Below are positions 8,580-17,744 of a stretch of 64,000 nucleotides of DNA, one piece after another (the first letter of the stretch is position 1; every line of letters starts with the position of its first letter). The stretch is from Chloroflexota bacterium. GTDB lineage: Bacteria; Chloroflexota; UBA11872; VXOZ01. The notes under the pieces were generated by a model that ran no database searches, was not told the origin of the DNA, and saw only the letters and a program-made list of their open reading frames with translations. The position numbers were made by a program, and so were the translations under genes. Where the stretch lies: the NCBI GenBank assembly GCA_012270555.1, contig JAAXIC010000008.1, forward strand, positions 110,567 to 174,566. The letters run 5' to 3'.

Positions 8580-10484
8580 TCAATAGAGCTTTGTCAATTC
8601 CACTCCCGTGTAGTACATCTTGAGGATTTGGTCGTAGGTCATCCCACGATTGGCCAGCGTGATGACGCTCCACATCGGCATGCCCCAGCCGTGCCCGTCT
8701 AGCGTCCGTCCTATGCTCACCGGATCCGGCACGCTCACCGCCCACGGAAAGTTACTCCACGACCGCGTTCTCCCGTCGGCTGTCGCATAGTAGGCAGCGC
8801 GGATCACCTTGCCGTCATAGGTCAGGAACTGTCCCCGTGTCGCGTCGGCGGCCGCCTCTAAGTTCCCGCCCAGCGTCTCTCGATAATACCCCAAGTACCA
8901 CTGGTGAGAACCGACGTAAGGTATCACATGCTCATGGAAGGCGCCGACATCGAATGGCTCTTTGCCACAGAGGCACCACAGTCCCGGCCATTGCGGATCC
9001 ATGTGCGAGAGCGCGTAGGTGCGGTAGGCCACGGTCGCCGCCTTCAATCCTTCAAAGGGGAACGACTCCGGCTCCTCGCCAATCCCCTTCACGTAGTACT
9101 CCATGGGCAGTTCATTGATCGCCCACAGCCGTTCTGAGTGCGCCGAGTAGCGCACTTCCACCACTTGGCGGTATTGCTGGAAATTGGGTATGTCGAGTAC
9201 GTGCAATATAGTGTTGCCGTCCGCTACAAAACGCGCAAAAGTGGAGACTTCCGCCACGTTGCTGTTATTGAGCGTCAACCGGTAGCGTGATCGATCCGGG
9301 AGATGTGTCACCGTGACAACCTGGTCGGCCGTGAAGCTGCGAACTGTCCTCCCGTTCTCATCTTCAACGTGGAACCTGCCGCTGCCCGAAATCCGCATGC
9401 TCTGCTCGGTGGTAGAAAAAACACCGACCCGGATAAGCATGCCGTCGGCAGCGCTGACGGAGACAGGGGTGGGCCGCGGCGCTGGCATTGGCGTCGGCGT
9501 GGGCAAGGGGCTGCGTACGCTGAGCGCTTGCCGGGTGACAGCCGAGGGATCCCGCGCGGCCGCCCAACCGCGGCCCGCCTGCCATAAGTCCCATTGCAAC
9601 GTGTAGTTCCCTCCCTGCGCCGGCGTCCTAAGCGACATCCCCACAAATGCCACGCTACCTGCGGGAAGAACCTCAGGAAGCGTCAGACGTGAGCCTTCCA
9701 ACACGGTGCTTCCCGCCTGATTGAGCCAACGATACCCTACCGAGACGGCGGTCGGCCCCGACCGCAACCAGCGCATGATGCCGGTATTCTGGACCTTCAC
9801 CTGAAGACTGAGGGTTTGATTGGTCATTATGGAGTTGGGCAATCCCGTAACCCAGAACTGCCCACGGGGACCTACCTGCTGCGCCAACTCCTCACCGAGT
9901 AAGCCAAGGGTTATCTGATGCGTCTCCGGCAACTGCGGATAGTACTCAAAGCGTGATCGCTGAAAGTACTGTACGGTCTTACCGTTCTCTTGAATTACCT
10001 CAGAAATCGGATAGCCGAAGATGTCTAGTCCCCCGCGCGAATTGAAGAAGCGTAAGAAGGAGCCGCTCACGACGTGGCCCGTCTCCGAAAAGTACCGTTG
10101 GTTCTCCGTCGTCTCGACAGGCGTCGCCTTGGGAAACGTGCGACCAGTGGTAAGAATGTCGCCAAGCAGCCCCAGTTGTACTTCATAATGAGTCCCGGCG
10201 TGCTCGGGATGGTACTCGAAGCGCGCGCGTTGAAAGTACTGCACGGTGCGGCCTCTCTCTTGAAGTTCCGGCGTAATCGGATACCCAAATATCTCCACGC
10301 CGCCGCGCCCCTCGAAGAAACGCTTGAATCCAAAAGAGACCGACATGCCGGTCTCGGGAAAGTAGGTGGTATGGTCGGTGGCGCGCAGCGTTTGCGGCCA
10401 CAGAGCAGCAAGTAACGCCAGGACTATTATGAGGCCGACGCGGTACACGGGTTGCCGCATCGCACTCAGGTAAGTGCACGTCAT
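8580..10484 (-). CDS. SpoIID/LytB-domain exported protein with FGYP-type repeats
   Basis: About 634 residues with a signal peptide (hydrophobic 14-31). Two tandem repeats (about 41-115 and 131-203) share the pattern FxETG..F.RFF..RGG..IFGYPI..VQYFQR.RFEY.P, common in Chloroflexota cell-surface proteins. A beta-sandwich-like region (205-320) and a Pro/Thr linker (about 335-350) follow. The C-terminal SpoIID-like domain (about 430-634) contains MEYYVKGIGEEP, AATVAYRTYALSH and DGHGWGMPM. SpoIID enzymes are lytic transglycosylases acting on denuded glycan, so cell-wall or surface-polymer binding and cleavage is a fair inference. The ATG at 10484 has GGAG upstream. An in-frame GTG at 10502 and ATG at 10460 are alternatives. 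Confidence 0.75.
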   Translation of the reverse strand: MTCTYLSAMRQPVYRVGLIIVLALLAALWPQTLRATDHTTYFPETGMSVSFGFKRFFEGRGGVEIFGYPITPELQERGRTVQYFQRARFEYHPEHAGTHYEVQLGLLGDILTTGRTFPKATPVETTENQRYFSETGHVVSGSFLRFFNSRGGLDIFGYPISEVIQENGKTVQYFQRSRFEYYPQLPETHQITLGLLGEELAQQVGPRGQFWVTGLPNSIMTNQTLSLQVKVQNTGIMRWLRSGPTAVSVGYRWLNQAGSTVLEGSRLTLPEVLPAGSVAFVGMSLRTPAQGGNYTLQWDLWQAGRGWAAARDPSAVTRQALSVRSPLPTPTPMPAPRPTPVSVSAADGMLIRVGVFSTTEQSMRISGSGRFHVEDENGRTVRSFTADQVVTVTHLPDRSRYRLTLNNSNVAEVSTFARFVADGNTILHVLDIPNFQQYRQVVEVRYSAHSERLWAINELPMEYYVKGIGEEPESFPFEGLKAATVAYRTYALSHMDPQWPGLWCLCGKEPFDVGAFHEHVIPYVGSHQWYLGYYRETLGGNLEAAADATRGQFLTYDGKVIRAAYYATADGRTRSWSNFPWAVSVPDPVSIGRTLDGHGWGMPMWSVITLANRGMTYDQILKMYYTGVELTKLY

Positions 10485-10749
10485 GGCAAGGTAGTTCTCC
10501 ACAAGGTTGTTCTGCGCTCGTGATGTATCCGGCTTGCGCGGCGGTGGCTATGCCACTTTGAGTTCGAAGCGATTAAGGATTAAGCAACGTTGCAAAGGTT
10601 GGAGAAAGAAGGCGACGCTTCCGCATTCCATTCACATGGGAAAAGGACAGCCTAGACGAATCCGAATAGGTTTACGAAACAGCGTAAGCAAGCTGGAGAT
10701 GCCCGGGCCGATAGAGGCAGAAAGCTAACCAGATCAAAGCATTACGAGG

Positions 10750-10804
10750 AAGAGAAGGAGGTCGCTGTCTCGATTATGATAAGACGGCGAGTGCTCCTTC
10801 TCTT
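10750..10804. repeat. Long imperfect hairpin between thrS and the SpoIID-like gene
   Basis: AAGAGAAGGAG (10750-10760) pairs with CTCCTTCTCTT (10794-10804), and the inner arms TCGCTGTCT and AGACGGCGA extend the stem. It lies about 56 bases after the thrS stop codon and has no T-run, so it may be a 3'-end stabiliser or an unusual terminator. The rest of the 375-base gap 10485-10859 shows no gene that I can support. Confidence 0.6.
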
Positions 10805-10859
10805 AAGGGTACCACAATGAGCTATTTCACAGCTCTCAGCCGGTGTGATCGGAAAGCAG

Positions 10860-12647
10860 TCACAATGTCTCGGAGCGAGAGTCCGCGCTATCTCGCACCA
10901 TGGCGCAGAACTCCGCGATCGGCAGCGCGCCGCGGTTCCCGCCTGTGCGCAAGCGGACGTTTACCGCGCCGTCACTGATTTCGCGGTCTCCCACTACGGC
11001 CATATACGGTACTTTCTGGAGCTGGGCGTCGCGTATCTTGGCATTCATGCGCTCGGAACGCGTATCTACCTCGACACGGAGATCGGATTGGGTAAGCGCA
11101 GCCCCAACCTGCTGCGCATACTCGTTGTGGCGGTCGGCAATGGGAATCACTGCGACTTGCACCGGCGCCAACCACACGGGGAACGCGCCGCCGTAGTGCT
11201 CGAGCAAGATGCCGAAGAAGCGTTCGATAGAACCGTAGAGGGCGCGGTGGATCATGTACGGCCTGTGCGCTGCCCCATCTTCTCCTATGTATTCCAGCCC
11301 AAAGGTCTGCGGCAACCAAAAGTCGAACTGGATTGTCGAAAGCTGCCACGGGCGGCCCAGCACGTCGACAATCTTTATGTCAACTTTTGGCCCGTAGAAC
11401 GCGGCTTCACCCTCCATGCGCTGGTACGACAAGCCAATGCTATCGAGGGCGCTGACCAGGCCGGACTCCGCCATTTCCCAGTCTGCCGCTTCGCCCGCGT
11501 ACTTGCTGGATTCCCCCCTTTCCCACGTACTTAGCTCCAGTTTGAGGTCTTTGAAGCCGTACGTTTCCAGAATCTCCAGGCAGAATCGCAATACGCGCTC
11601 GAGTTCGCTGTCCATCTGTTCCGGTCGGCAGAACAAGTGGGCATCGTCCTGCGTAAAGCCCCGCGCGCGCAGCAAGCCGTGCAGCACGCCTGACCGCTCA
11701 TAGCGATAGACCGTCCCGGCTTCCGTATAGCGCAGCGGCAGGTCGCGGTAACTGCGCGTGCGGCTCTTGTAGACCTGAATGTGGAAGGGGCAGTTCATCG
11801 GCTTCAAGTAGTACTGCTGCTCGTCGATCTCCACCGGCGCGTACATGTTCTCTGCGAACCAATTCAGGTGCCCGCTGGTTCGCCAGAGATCCGCCCTGCC
11901 GATGTGGGGCGTGTAGATGAATTCATAGCCACCGGCCCGGTGGCTGTCGCGCCAGAAGTCCTCCATGACGCTGCGCACGTGTCCGCCTTTCGCGTGCCAG
12001 ACCACCAGACCCGGGCCAATCTCTTCAGAAAAGCTAAAAAGGTCGAGTTCGCGGCCGAGCCGCCGATGATCGCGCCGCTCCGCCTCCTCCAAGAAGTTCA
12101 AGTATGTCCTGAGGTCCTTCTTGGACTCCCAGGCCGTGCCGTACACGCGTTGCAGTTGCTGGCGGTTCTCGTCACCCCGCCAGTAGGCGCCAGCCGTGCG
12201 CAGCAGCTTGAACGCCTTTACCGCCCCTGTCGTTTCCACGTGGGGGCCTTCACACAGGTCAATGAAGTCGCCGTTCTGGTAGATGCTCACGTGCTCGGCA
12301 TTGGCGTCCCGCTCCAAGTCTTCGATGAGCTCGACCTTGTAGTCTTGACCTTGCTCCCGGAAGAAGGCTTTTGCCTCCTCAACCGGCAGCGTGGAGTGCT
12401 CAAACACCTGCTTCTGGCGGATTATTCGCTCCATGCGCTCGCTCAACGCATCGATATCTTCCGGAGTCAGCGTTCGCGGAAGATCGAAATCGTAGTAGAA
12501 ACCATCCTCTATAGCGGGTCCGATGGTCAGCTTGGCTTCCGGCATGTATTCCAGCATGGCCGTCGCGAGCACGTGCGCAGCCGAGTGTCGCATTGTGTGC
12601 AAGCGCTCCGCACTTTGTCGATCGTCGTTTCCTTGTGATTGCGGCAT
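10860..12647 (-). CDS. thrS: Threonyl-tRNA synthetase without TGS domain
   Basis: Charges tRNA-Thr. ATG 12647 follows AGGAGAACAAAAA and gives 595 residues. The protein opens directly with the editing (SAD) domain: HSAAHVLATAM near 20 and CEGPH with the editing cysteine near 150. The class II core follows, with the zinc ligand Cys in PMNCPFHI, motif 2 TVYRYERSGVLHGLLRARGF and a motif 3 region ending MIHRALYGSIERFF. The anticodon-binding domain is C-terminal. The usual 60-residue N-terminal TGS domain is absent, as in several other Chloroflexota enzymes (family knowledge, from memory). A long regulated leader precedes it. Confidence 0.95.
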   Translation of the reverse strand: MPQSQGNDDRQSAERLHTMRHSAAHVLATAMLEYMPEAKLTIGPAIEDGFYYDFDLPRTLTPEDIDALSERMERIIRQKQVFEHSTLPVEEAKAFFREQGQDYKVELIEDLERDANAEHVSIYQNGDFIDLCEGPHVETTGAVKAFKLLRTAGAYWRGDENRQQLQRVYGTAWESKKDLRTYLNFLEEAERRDHRRLGRELDLFSFSEEIGPGLVVWHAKGGHVRSVMEDFWRDSHRAGGYEFIYTPHIGRADLWRTSGHLNWFAENMYAPVEIDEQQYYLKPMNCPFHIQVYKSRTRSYRDLPLRYTEAGTVYRYERSGVLHGLLRARGFTQDDAHLFCRPEQMDSELERVLRFCLEILETYGFKDLKLELSTWERGESSKYAGEAADWEMAESGLVSALDSIGLSYQRMEGEAAFYGPKVDIKIVDVLGRPWQLSTIQFDFWLPQTFGLEYIGEDGAAHRPYMIHRALYGSIERFFGILLEHYGGAFPVWLAPVQVAVIPIADRHNEYAQQVGAALTQSDLRVEVDTRSERMNAKIRDAQLQKVPYMAVVGDREISDGAVNVRLRTGGNRGALPIAEFCAMVRDSADSRSETL

Positions 12648-12702
12648 TTTTTGTTCTCCTAGATAAGCTCCGATTGAATGCAAGTCAGAATTCGGACAAT
12701 AG

Positions 12703-12736
12703 AAAAAGCCTCTCGTGTCAGGCACATACGAGAGGC
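12703..12736 (-). terminator. Intrinsic terminator in the thrS leader (attenuator)
   Basis: On the minus strand GCCTCTCGT (12736-12728) and ACGAGAGGC (12716-12708) form a nine-pair stem followed by TTTTT (12707-12703). It stands 56 bases before the thrS start codon and behind a good promoter, so it would stop leader transcripts before the gene unless it is disrupted. Confidence 0.8.
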
Positions 12737-12785
12737 CTCAGATCGCTACTTGCAAATATAAGAATAGGTCTTACTGTCCTCTCGT
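12728..12785 (-). promoter_or_regulatory. Alternative antiterminator pairing in the thrS leader
   Basis: ACGAGAGG occurs twice in the leader transcript: at 12785-12778 and again as the 3' arm of the terminator. Both copies can pair with CCTCTCGT (12735-12728). Pairing of the first copy would open the terminator. This is the three-segment logic of an attenuator. No T-box consensus (AGGGUGGNACCGCG) was found, so the sensed signal is unknown. Confidence 0.6.
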
Positions 12786-12868
12786 CACATGCGCAGAGAG
12801 TCCAGTCGTGGTGATACGGGCAATGCATCGCGATACGAGTGGAAATCCACTTGAACGATACACCACAC
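12785..12868 (-). CDS. Possible leader peptide upstream of thrS (27 codons)
   Basis: GTG 12868 follows AAGGAG with five bases of spacing. The frame runs 27 codons and stops at a TGA whose last base is the first base of the ACGAGAGG antiterminator segment. A terminating ribosome would cover that segment and favour termination. The peptide has no threonine codon, so classic stalling at hungry Thr codons does not apply. It may be a chance frame. Confidence 0.3.
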   Translation of the reverse strand: MWCIVQVDFHSYRDALPVSPRLDSLRM

Positions 12869-12928
12869 AACATCTCCTTGGCGCGCTATGAGAAGCGCGT
12901 GACGTCGGAACAATAACCAACAGATTTG

Positions 12929-12957
12929 ATGCTACCGGAGCCAGCCTCTGCTGTCAA
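12929..12957 (-). promoter_or_regulatory. thrS promoter
   Basis: TTGACA (12957-12952), a 17-base spacer and TAGCAT (12934-12929) on the minus strand. Transcription would begin about 275 bases before the thrS start codon, which leaves room for the attenuator leader. Confidence 0.65.
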
Positions 12958-13106
12958 CGATACTCAGGCCCGCGAAAGCGACGTAGCACCAAGTGGCGGA
13001 TTCCTCCAACGCCACCGCTCGCAGGCTCTTGCTGTGGACAAGGGCAAGGGCTAGAATCGACAGGCAGGGAGTAACCTGAAGGACGCATGCTGAAAGGTGG
13101 CTTACG

Positions 13107-14390
13107 ATGCAGGTTGATCTCGCTTACGGCCGCACGGGACTAAGGGTAATGCTGCCGGACGAGAACGTAGACATCGTAGAACCGGTCGATCTGCCGGGGG
13201 TCGCGGATCCTCTTGTTGCTCTGCGCGAATCATTGTGCCAACCCATAGGCGCGCGACCGCTTTCTGAGCTTGCCGGAGCGGAGGATACCGTCGCCATCGT
13301 CTTCTGCGACATCACCCGGCCCGCGCCGAATCACCTCATGGTACCGGCTATTCTCGCCGAACTGGCGCACATTCCCCGCGAGAACTTCGTGCTCATCAAT
13401 GCCACCGGCATGCATCGTCCCAATACCGAAGATGAACTCCGCGGCATGTTAGGTGAGGAAGTCGTAGCCAACTACCGCATCGTCAACCATGATTCAACGG
13501 ATAAATCTCAGCTACGTTACCTTGGAGAGACCTCCTCTGGCGGACCCGTATGGATCAACACCCACTACCTCGATGCCACAGTCAAGATCCTCACCGGCTT
13601 CATCGAGCCGCACTTCTTCGCGGGCTTCAGCGGCGGCGCAAAGCTCATTCTGCCCGGCATCGCCGGCGCGGACTCCGTGATGCATAACCACAATGCAGCC
13701 ATGATCGGCCACCCCAAAGCGACGTGGGGACACCTGGAGGGTAATCCCATCCACTGCGAGCAACGCGAAGCGGCTGCGCTCTGTCCGCCCGATCTCAGCC
13801 TGAACGTTACCATCAACAAGCGCAAAGAGATCACGGGCGTCTTTGCCGGCGAGATGCTACAAGCCCATGCAGCCGGCTGCTCGTTCGCCCGCCGTTCCGT
13901 CATGCGGCCGGTCGCCGAACCGTATGACATCGTCATCACAACCAACAGCGGGTATCCCCTCGATCTAAACCTCTACCAAGCCGTGAAGGGCATGTCGGCG
14001 GCGTATCAAGTGGTGAGGCAGGGAGGCGCCATCGTCATTGCCGCCGAGTGCTCAGAGGGAATCGGACACGGTCACTTCGAGGACCTCTTGCAGGAGCGGG
14101 AAACGCCGGCCGCGTTGCTCGACCTGATAAACAGCCCGGGATTCTCCCGTTTCGACCAGTGGGAGGCCCAGATCTTGGCGCAGATCCTCTTGAAAGCGGA
14201 AGTGCACCTGTACGCGGAGAATCTCTCGGACCAGTCCATTCAAGACGCGCACCTGACGCCCTGCCGTTCGATTGAGGAAACCGTGACCGCCCTGCGAGAG
14301 AAATTCGGGCCGGGCGCTCGTATCTGTGTCCTTCCCATGGGGCCCTTGACCATTCCCTATATCGCCGAGCCGGCGTTGGCAACGGTCTAG
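13107..14390 (+). CDS. larA: LarA-family nickel-pincer racemase/epimerase
   Basis: A 427-residue member of the lactate racemase (DUF2088/LarA) family, which interconverts 2-hydroxy acid stereoisomers with a nickel-pincer nucleotide bound to lysine. Residues matching the Lactobacillus plantarum enzyme are visible: the DxxRP motif (Asp68, Arg71), His103 in GMHRP, His169, the cofactor-binding Lys179 in GGAKLILPG, and His195. The pattern SGGAK replaces the more usual SGGRK, but the lysine is kept. No larB, larC or larE gene is nearby, so cofactor supply would be encoded elsewhere. Substrate could be lactate, malate or another 2-hydroxy acid. It converges on tsaD with an 11-base gap. Confidence 0.85.
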   Translation: MQVDLAYGRTGLRVMLPDENVDIVEPVDLPGVADPLVALRESLCQPIGARPLSELAGAEDTVAIVFCDITRPAPNHLMVPAILAELAHIPRENFVLINATGMHRPNTEDELRGMLGEEVVANYRIVNHDSTDKSQLRYLGETSSGGPVWINTHYLDATVKILTGFIEPHFFAGFSGGAKLILPGIAGADSVMHNHNAAMIGHPKATWGHLEGNPIHCEQREAAALCPPDLSLNVTINKRKEITGVFAGEMLQAHAAGCSFARRSVMRPVAEPYDIVITTNSGYPLDLNLYQAVKGMSAAYQVVRQGGAIVIAAECSEGIGHGHFEDLLQERETPAALLDLINSPGFSRFDQWEAQILAQILLKAEVHLYAENLSDQSIQDAHLTPCRSIEETVTALREKFGPGARICVLPMGPLTIPYIAEPALATV

Positions 14391-14401
14391 GAGGCCTCGG
14401 A

Positions 14402-15547
14402 TTACGACCTGCGGCCCCCGCCGTAGCCTTCCGACGGAATGGTCGTTGACGGCGGCGCCAGACGCGCTCCCGGATCCACGTCGAGTGCCATGTCCGATAC
14501 CAGCCCTCGTTGCAGGCGATAGTATCCGCACGCGCCAATCATGGCGGCATTATCGGTGCAAAAGGCAAAGTCTGGGATCCGCACCGGCACCGGCGCATGG
14601 GCCGTGATCTCCTCGCGCAAGAGGCTGTTGGCAGCTACGCCGCCAACCACCAGTATCATCTGGACCTTGAATTCTCTGGCCGCATCCACGGTCTTGGCGA
14701 CCAAGACGTCCGACACGGACTGCTGAAAACTGGACGCAACCTGAGCGACATAGAGCGGCACGTCTGTAGCCACAATACCGCCGGGACTTGTCGCAAGCGG
14801 TTCTGAAAGGTCCTGATCCTTCATGCGACTCTGCATGTACCGCAAGACGGCGGTCTTCACGCCGCTAAAGCTGAATTCATACGTGCCTTGCATCCAGGCC
14901 CGGGGCAAGTCCACCATGTTCCGCCGTCCCCGTAGCCCGTAGCGTGACAACTGCTCCGCAGCCAACTGGACTGCGGGGCCACCCGGGAAGGGCAGTCCGA
15001 GAATGCGCCCCACTTTATCGAATGCTTCACCGGCGGCGTCATCGCGTGTCGCGCCGATGAGGCCATAGTCGCCATGCCCGCGCATGAGCACAAGTTCCGT
15101 GTGCCCGCCCGAAACCACCAAGGCCAGCAACGGAAACTTCAACTCTTCTTCGGCGGCGCGGCGCGCGCGCCGCGAGCGCGAGAGCCAAGCAGCATAAACG
15201 TGACCCTCAAGGTGGTTCACGCCGATCAAGGGAACGCCGAGGGAGAAAGCAAGGGCTTTCGCAAAATTCACTCCCACCAACAGCGCGCCTGCCAAGCCCG
15301 GTCCATACGTAACGGCGATCCCGTCCAAATCTTCCCACGCCACATCCGCCGTGACCATAGCCTCCGTGACGACTGGCACTATGGCCTTGAGATGCTGCCG
15401 CGAGGCCAGTTCCGGCACCACACCTCCGTACTTCTGATGAATCTCGACCTGCGACGCAACTATGTTGGAGTGCGCGTAGCGGCCGTCTTCCACAACGGCT
15501 GCGGCAGTTTCATCGCACGAGGTCTCAATCGCGAGCAGAGTCGTCAA
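14402..15547 (-). CDS. tsaD: tRNA N6-threonylcarbamoyltransferase TsaD
   Basis: Transfers threonylcarbamoyl to A37 of ANN-decoding tRNAs (t6A), together with TsaB and TsaE. It has 381 residues of the ASKHA fold: LLAIETSCDETAAAVV at the N-terminus, the metal-binding HLEGH motif near 110 and VSGGHTEL near 139. The start is TTG 15547, chosen because AGGAGG lies five bases upstream. That start sits within the last codons of rimI, so the two are translationally coupled (23-base overlap). Confidence 0.96.
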   Translation of the reverse strand: MTTLLAIETSCDETAAAVVEDGRYAHSNIVASQVEIHQKYGGVVPELASRQHLKAIVPVVTEAMVTADVAWEDLDGIAVTYGPGLAGALLVGVNFAKALAFSLGVPLIGVNHLEGHVYAAWLSRSRRARRAAEEELKFPLLALVVSGGHTELVLMRGHGDYGLIGATRDDAAGEAFDKVGRILGLPFPGGPAVQLAAEQLSRYGLRGRRNMVDLPRAWMQGTYEFSFSGVKTAVLRYMQSRMKDQDLSEPLATSPGGIVATDVPLYVAQVASSFQQSVSDVLVAKTVDAAREFKVQMILVVGGVAANSLLREEITAHAPVPVRIPDFAFCTDNAAMIGACGYYRLQRGLVSDMALDVDPGARLAPPSTTIPSEGYGGGRRS

Positions 15548-16265
15548 GAAACCCTCCTGTCTCAGGATACGTCGTTGTCCAGCTATGCCTGTGGCGGAGG
15601 CTGGCTATACGCTTCTGGAACATCCTCTGGAACCCGGCGACGTTCACGTCTTCGCTCCACATTACCAACGCATCTTCGTGATTGTCACTGTAGTAACGCG
15701 GACGAATCCCCGTGGAGCGAAACGAGTATTTCTTATAGAGAGAACGCGCCAGGGAGTTGGAGACGCGAACCTCGAGTGTCACCCAGCGCGCTGCGAGGCC
15801 GATGGCCACGTCGATGAGCGCCGTGAGCATGAGCTCTCCAATATACTGGCCCCGCACGTCCGGCCGTGACGCGATGGTGGTAATGTGGGCCTCATCTACC
15901 ATGAGCCAGAGCCCCCCATACGCTACCAAAGTCGGCTTTCCATACCGCCATTGCTGCTCCGGTCCCTTGTTGACTGACGGCAAGAGAGAGAGAGGAAACG
16001 GCCTTGGGCGCATTTGATTCGCTGCGGTCACGCGCGCATCTGTCGCGGCATCTGATATTGCATCCACGTCGCGAATAACCAGGTAGCGGGCAAGTTTGTT
16101 CTCAACGATCTCCCGGCGGTAGGCATTGCGCGGCCACGGCAGGGTGAAGGAGGCTTCCTCGATGCTGCGCACCTCAGCCACGTCCTCCAACTCCATTGGC
16201 TCTATCCGCAGCCTCATGGAGTAGGGTTCGGGACGTCCGTCATAGATGGCTTTTGGTTGTTCCAT
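15525..16265 (-). CDS. rimI: RimI-like GNAT N-acetyltransferase
   Basis: A GNAT-fold acetyltransferase. The acetyl-CoA loop is SRPDVRGQYIGELML (about 133-147), followed by TLEVRVSNSLARSLYKKYSF, typical of RimI enzymes that acetylate protein N-termini. At 246 residues it is longer than RimI (about 150), with an inserted stretch (about 68-118) between the first strands and the core and a basic C-terminal tail. It lies between tsaB and tsaD, the usual place of rimI in these clusters. Confidence 0.85.
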   Translation of the reverse strand: MEQPKAIYDGRPEPYSMRLRIEPMELEDVAEVRSIEEASFTLPWPRNAYRREIVENKLARYLVIRDVDAISDAATDARVTAANQMRPRPFPLSLLPSVNKGPEQQWRYGKPTLVAYGGLWLMVDEAHITTIASRPDVRGQYIGELMLTALIDVAIGLAARWVTLEVRVSNSLARSLYKKYSFRSTGIRPRYYSDNHEDALVMWSEDVNVAGFQRMFQKRIASLRHRHSWTTTYPETGGFLDDSARD

Positions 16266-16406
16266 TACGCTGCCCGCATGTCTGTCATTTCTCGTTCGCT
16301 GATGTCTGCGAGAAACATTGCTGCATTGCTGTGTCTCAAGGCTCTACGCTACCTCCTGGCTTGCGTGCGCAGATTAAGCAGAGGTGGCTGTGCGCCATCT
16401 GCTTTA

Positions 16407-17207
16407 TTAGGGAGACAACCCATCGATCATCGGGTGAATCCGGTGCAGCGGCACCTTGGCCGCGGGCCGTCGCAAGTAGTCCGGTTCCGCCGCGAGCGGA
16501 TCAACCGTATATCCCTTGGCGAGATTCTCCGCGCCAAGCACCGCTACTGTGCCTGCCCGCCGGACACTGGAGAGCCCGGAGGGAAAGACTACAAGCTTCT
16601 TTTCAATACTCTCCTCGATTTGCGCTCTATGTTCCGCCGAAATCTCTCCGCAAATGACCGTCCGCTTCACGATTCTGTCGCAAATGTCCGTAATCCCCAA
16701 GATCGCGTAGTTCTCCAAGCGGCGCCAATTCTTGGCGACTGAACGATACCAGCCGACGTAGTACTCACCGCGTCCGGCCTCGAGCAAGGCACATACGTGA
16801 ACTCTAGACGATTGCAGGTGGGGGTAAGCGATTGCGTCCAGGGTGGGCACGGTTACGAGCGGCACACCTAACGTTAGGCAAAATCCTTTGGCCATTGCCA
16901 TGCCCACGCGCAGGCCGGAAAACGAACCGGGCCCGGAGACAACCGCTACCGCACTAATCGGAATCCGGCTCTGGGCAACGGTATGCAATCCATCCACGGT
17001 TGAGGCTGGCGCCTCACTTGCAGTTGGCGCGGGGGGCTCAGGCGCTTGACCGCTGCCGGCGATCATTGCCCAAAGCTGGTTGATGCTTGCCATGAGTTGC
17101 TCGGTAGCATGATACCCCGCAACCCAGTTAATCTCTCCCAGGATACGCTCGTTTGCGTAAAATGCCACACCAAGTTGCCGCGTAGACGTATCAATTGCCA
17201 AAAGCAT
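16407..17207 (-). CDS. tsaB: tRNA threonylcarbamoyladenosine biosynthesis protein TsaB
   Basis: Partner of TsaD in t6A formation, a degenerate ASKHA protein. It has the N-terminal MLLAIDTSTRQLGVAFY and the family motif SGPGSFSGLRVGMAMAKG near residue 92. The total length of 266 is typical, apart from a Pro/Ala-rich insertion near 55-70. It starts 24 bases after tsaE ends and is separated by about 140 bases from rimI, all on one strand. Confidence 0.94.
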   Translation of the reverse strand: MLLAIDTSTRQLGVAFYANERILGEINWVAGYHATEQLMASINQLWAMIAGSGQAPEPPAPTASEAPASTVDGLHTVAQSRIPISAVAVVSGPGSFSGLRVGMAMAKGFCLTLGVPLVTVPTLDAIAYPHLQSSRVHVCALLEAGRGEYYVGWYRSVAKNWRRLENYAILGITDICDRIVKRTVICGEISAEHRAQIEESIEKKLVVFPSGLSSVRRAGTVAVLGAENLAKGYTVDPLAAEPDYLRRPAAKVPLHRIHPMIDGLSP

Positions 17208-17231
17208 TTTAAGAAGCTTACACCTAGCGTG

Positions 17232-17732
17232 CTAGAAACCAAACGCTAGCCTGCGATATTCGTGAAGGATCTTTTGAAAACGGTCGCCCTCTGATGCAAA
17301 ATGCAATGTCCGTTTCGTGTCCGTCATAATCTCGATGTTTATGTAGAGCCACGTCTCCGGCAGAAAGTCTCGCACCTTGCGGGCCCATTCGATGACACAG
17401 ACTCCATCGCCTTCGAGGTATTCCTCAAGCCCAAGACCCCAGAGAGAGTCGCTGGAGTCTATGCGGTACAAATCTATATGAAAGAAAGGCAATCTGCCGG
17501 ACTGATACTCCTTTATAAGCGTATAGGAGGGGCTCGTAACTTGCTCTTTTATCTCTAAGCCAAGCGCCACGCCTTGCGCAAATACGGTCTTGCCTGAGCC
17601 CATGGTGCCTTCCAGCAGGACAACACTGCCGGGCTCCACCAACGTTCCTAATCTCAACCCAAGGCGTTGAGTCTGCGCCTCACTGTGACTGATGCAATCG
17701 AGCTTCTTTTCCACATCTTTACTGGTCGACAC
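17232..17732 (-). CDS. tsaE: tRNA threonylcarbamoyladenosine biosynthesis ATPase TsaE
   Basis: The ATPase that drives the TsaBDE t6A cycle. It has 166 residues, a Walker A motif GTMGSGKT near 42-49, the switch VTSPSYTLIKEY, and HIDLYRI as the family signature. The start is GTG 17732 with GAGAGG upstream. It follows thiL by 12 bases, and tsaB follows it by 24. Confidence 0.95.
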   Translation of the reverse strand: MSTSKDVEKKLDCISHSEAQTQRLGLRLGTLVEPGSVVLLEGTMGSGKTVFAQGVALGLEIKEQVTSPSYTLIKEYQSGRLPFFHIDLYRIDSSDSLWGLGLEEYLEGDGVCVIEWARKVRDFLPETWLYINIEIMTDTKRTLHFASEGDRFQKILHEYRRLAFGF

Positions 17733-17744
17733 CAGTGTATCCTC

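Noticed and set aside
10507..10728. 73-codon frame upstream of the SpoIID-like gene
   Set aside because: Basic, low-complexity composition, no recognisable family and no ribosome site; treated as non-coding.
12650..12960. T-box riboswitch in front of thrS
   Set aside because: A terminator and antiterminator exist, but the conserved T-box sequence and a convincing specifier loop were not found by eye.
13107..14390. Complete lar operon for nickel-pincer cofactor synthesis
   Set aside because: Only the larA-like gene is present; no larB, larC or larE is seen in the neighbourhood.
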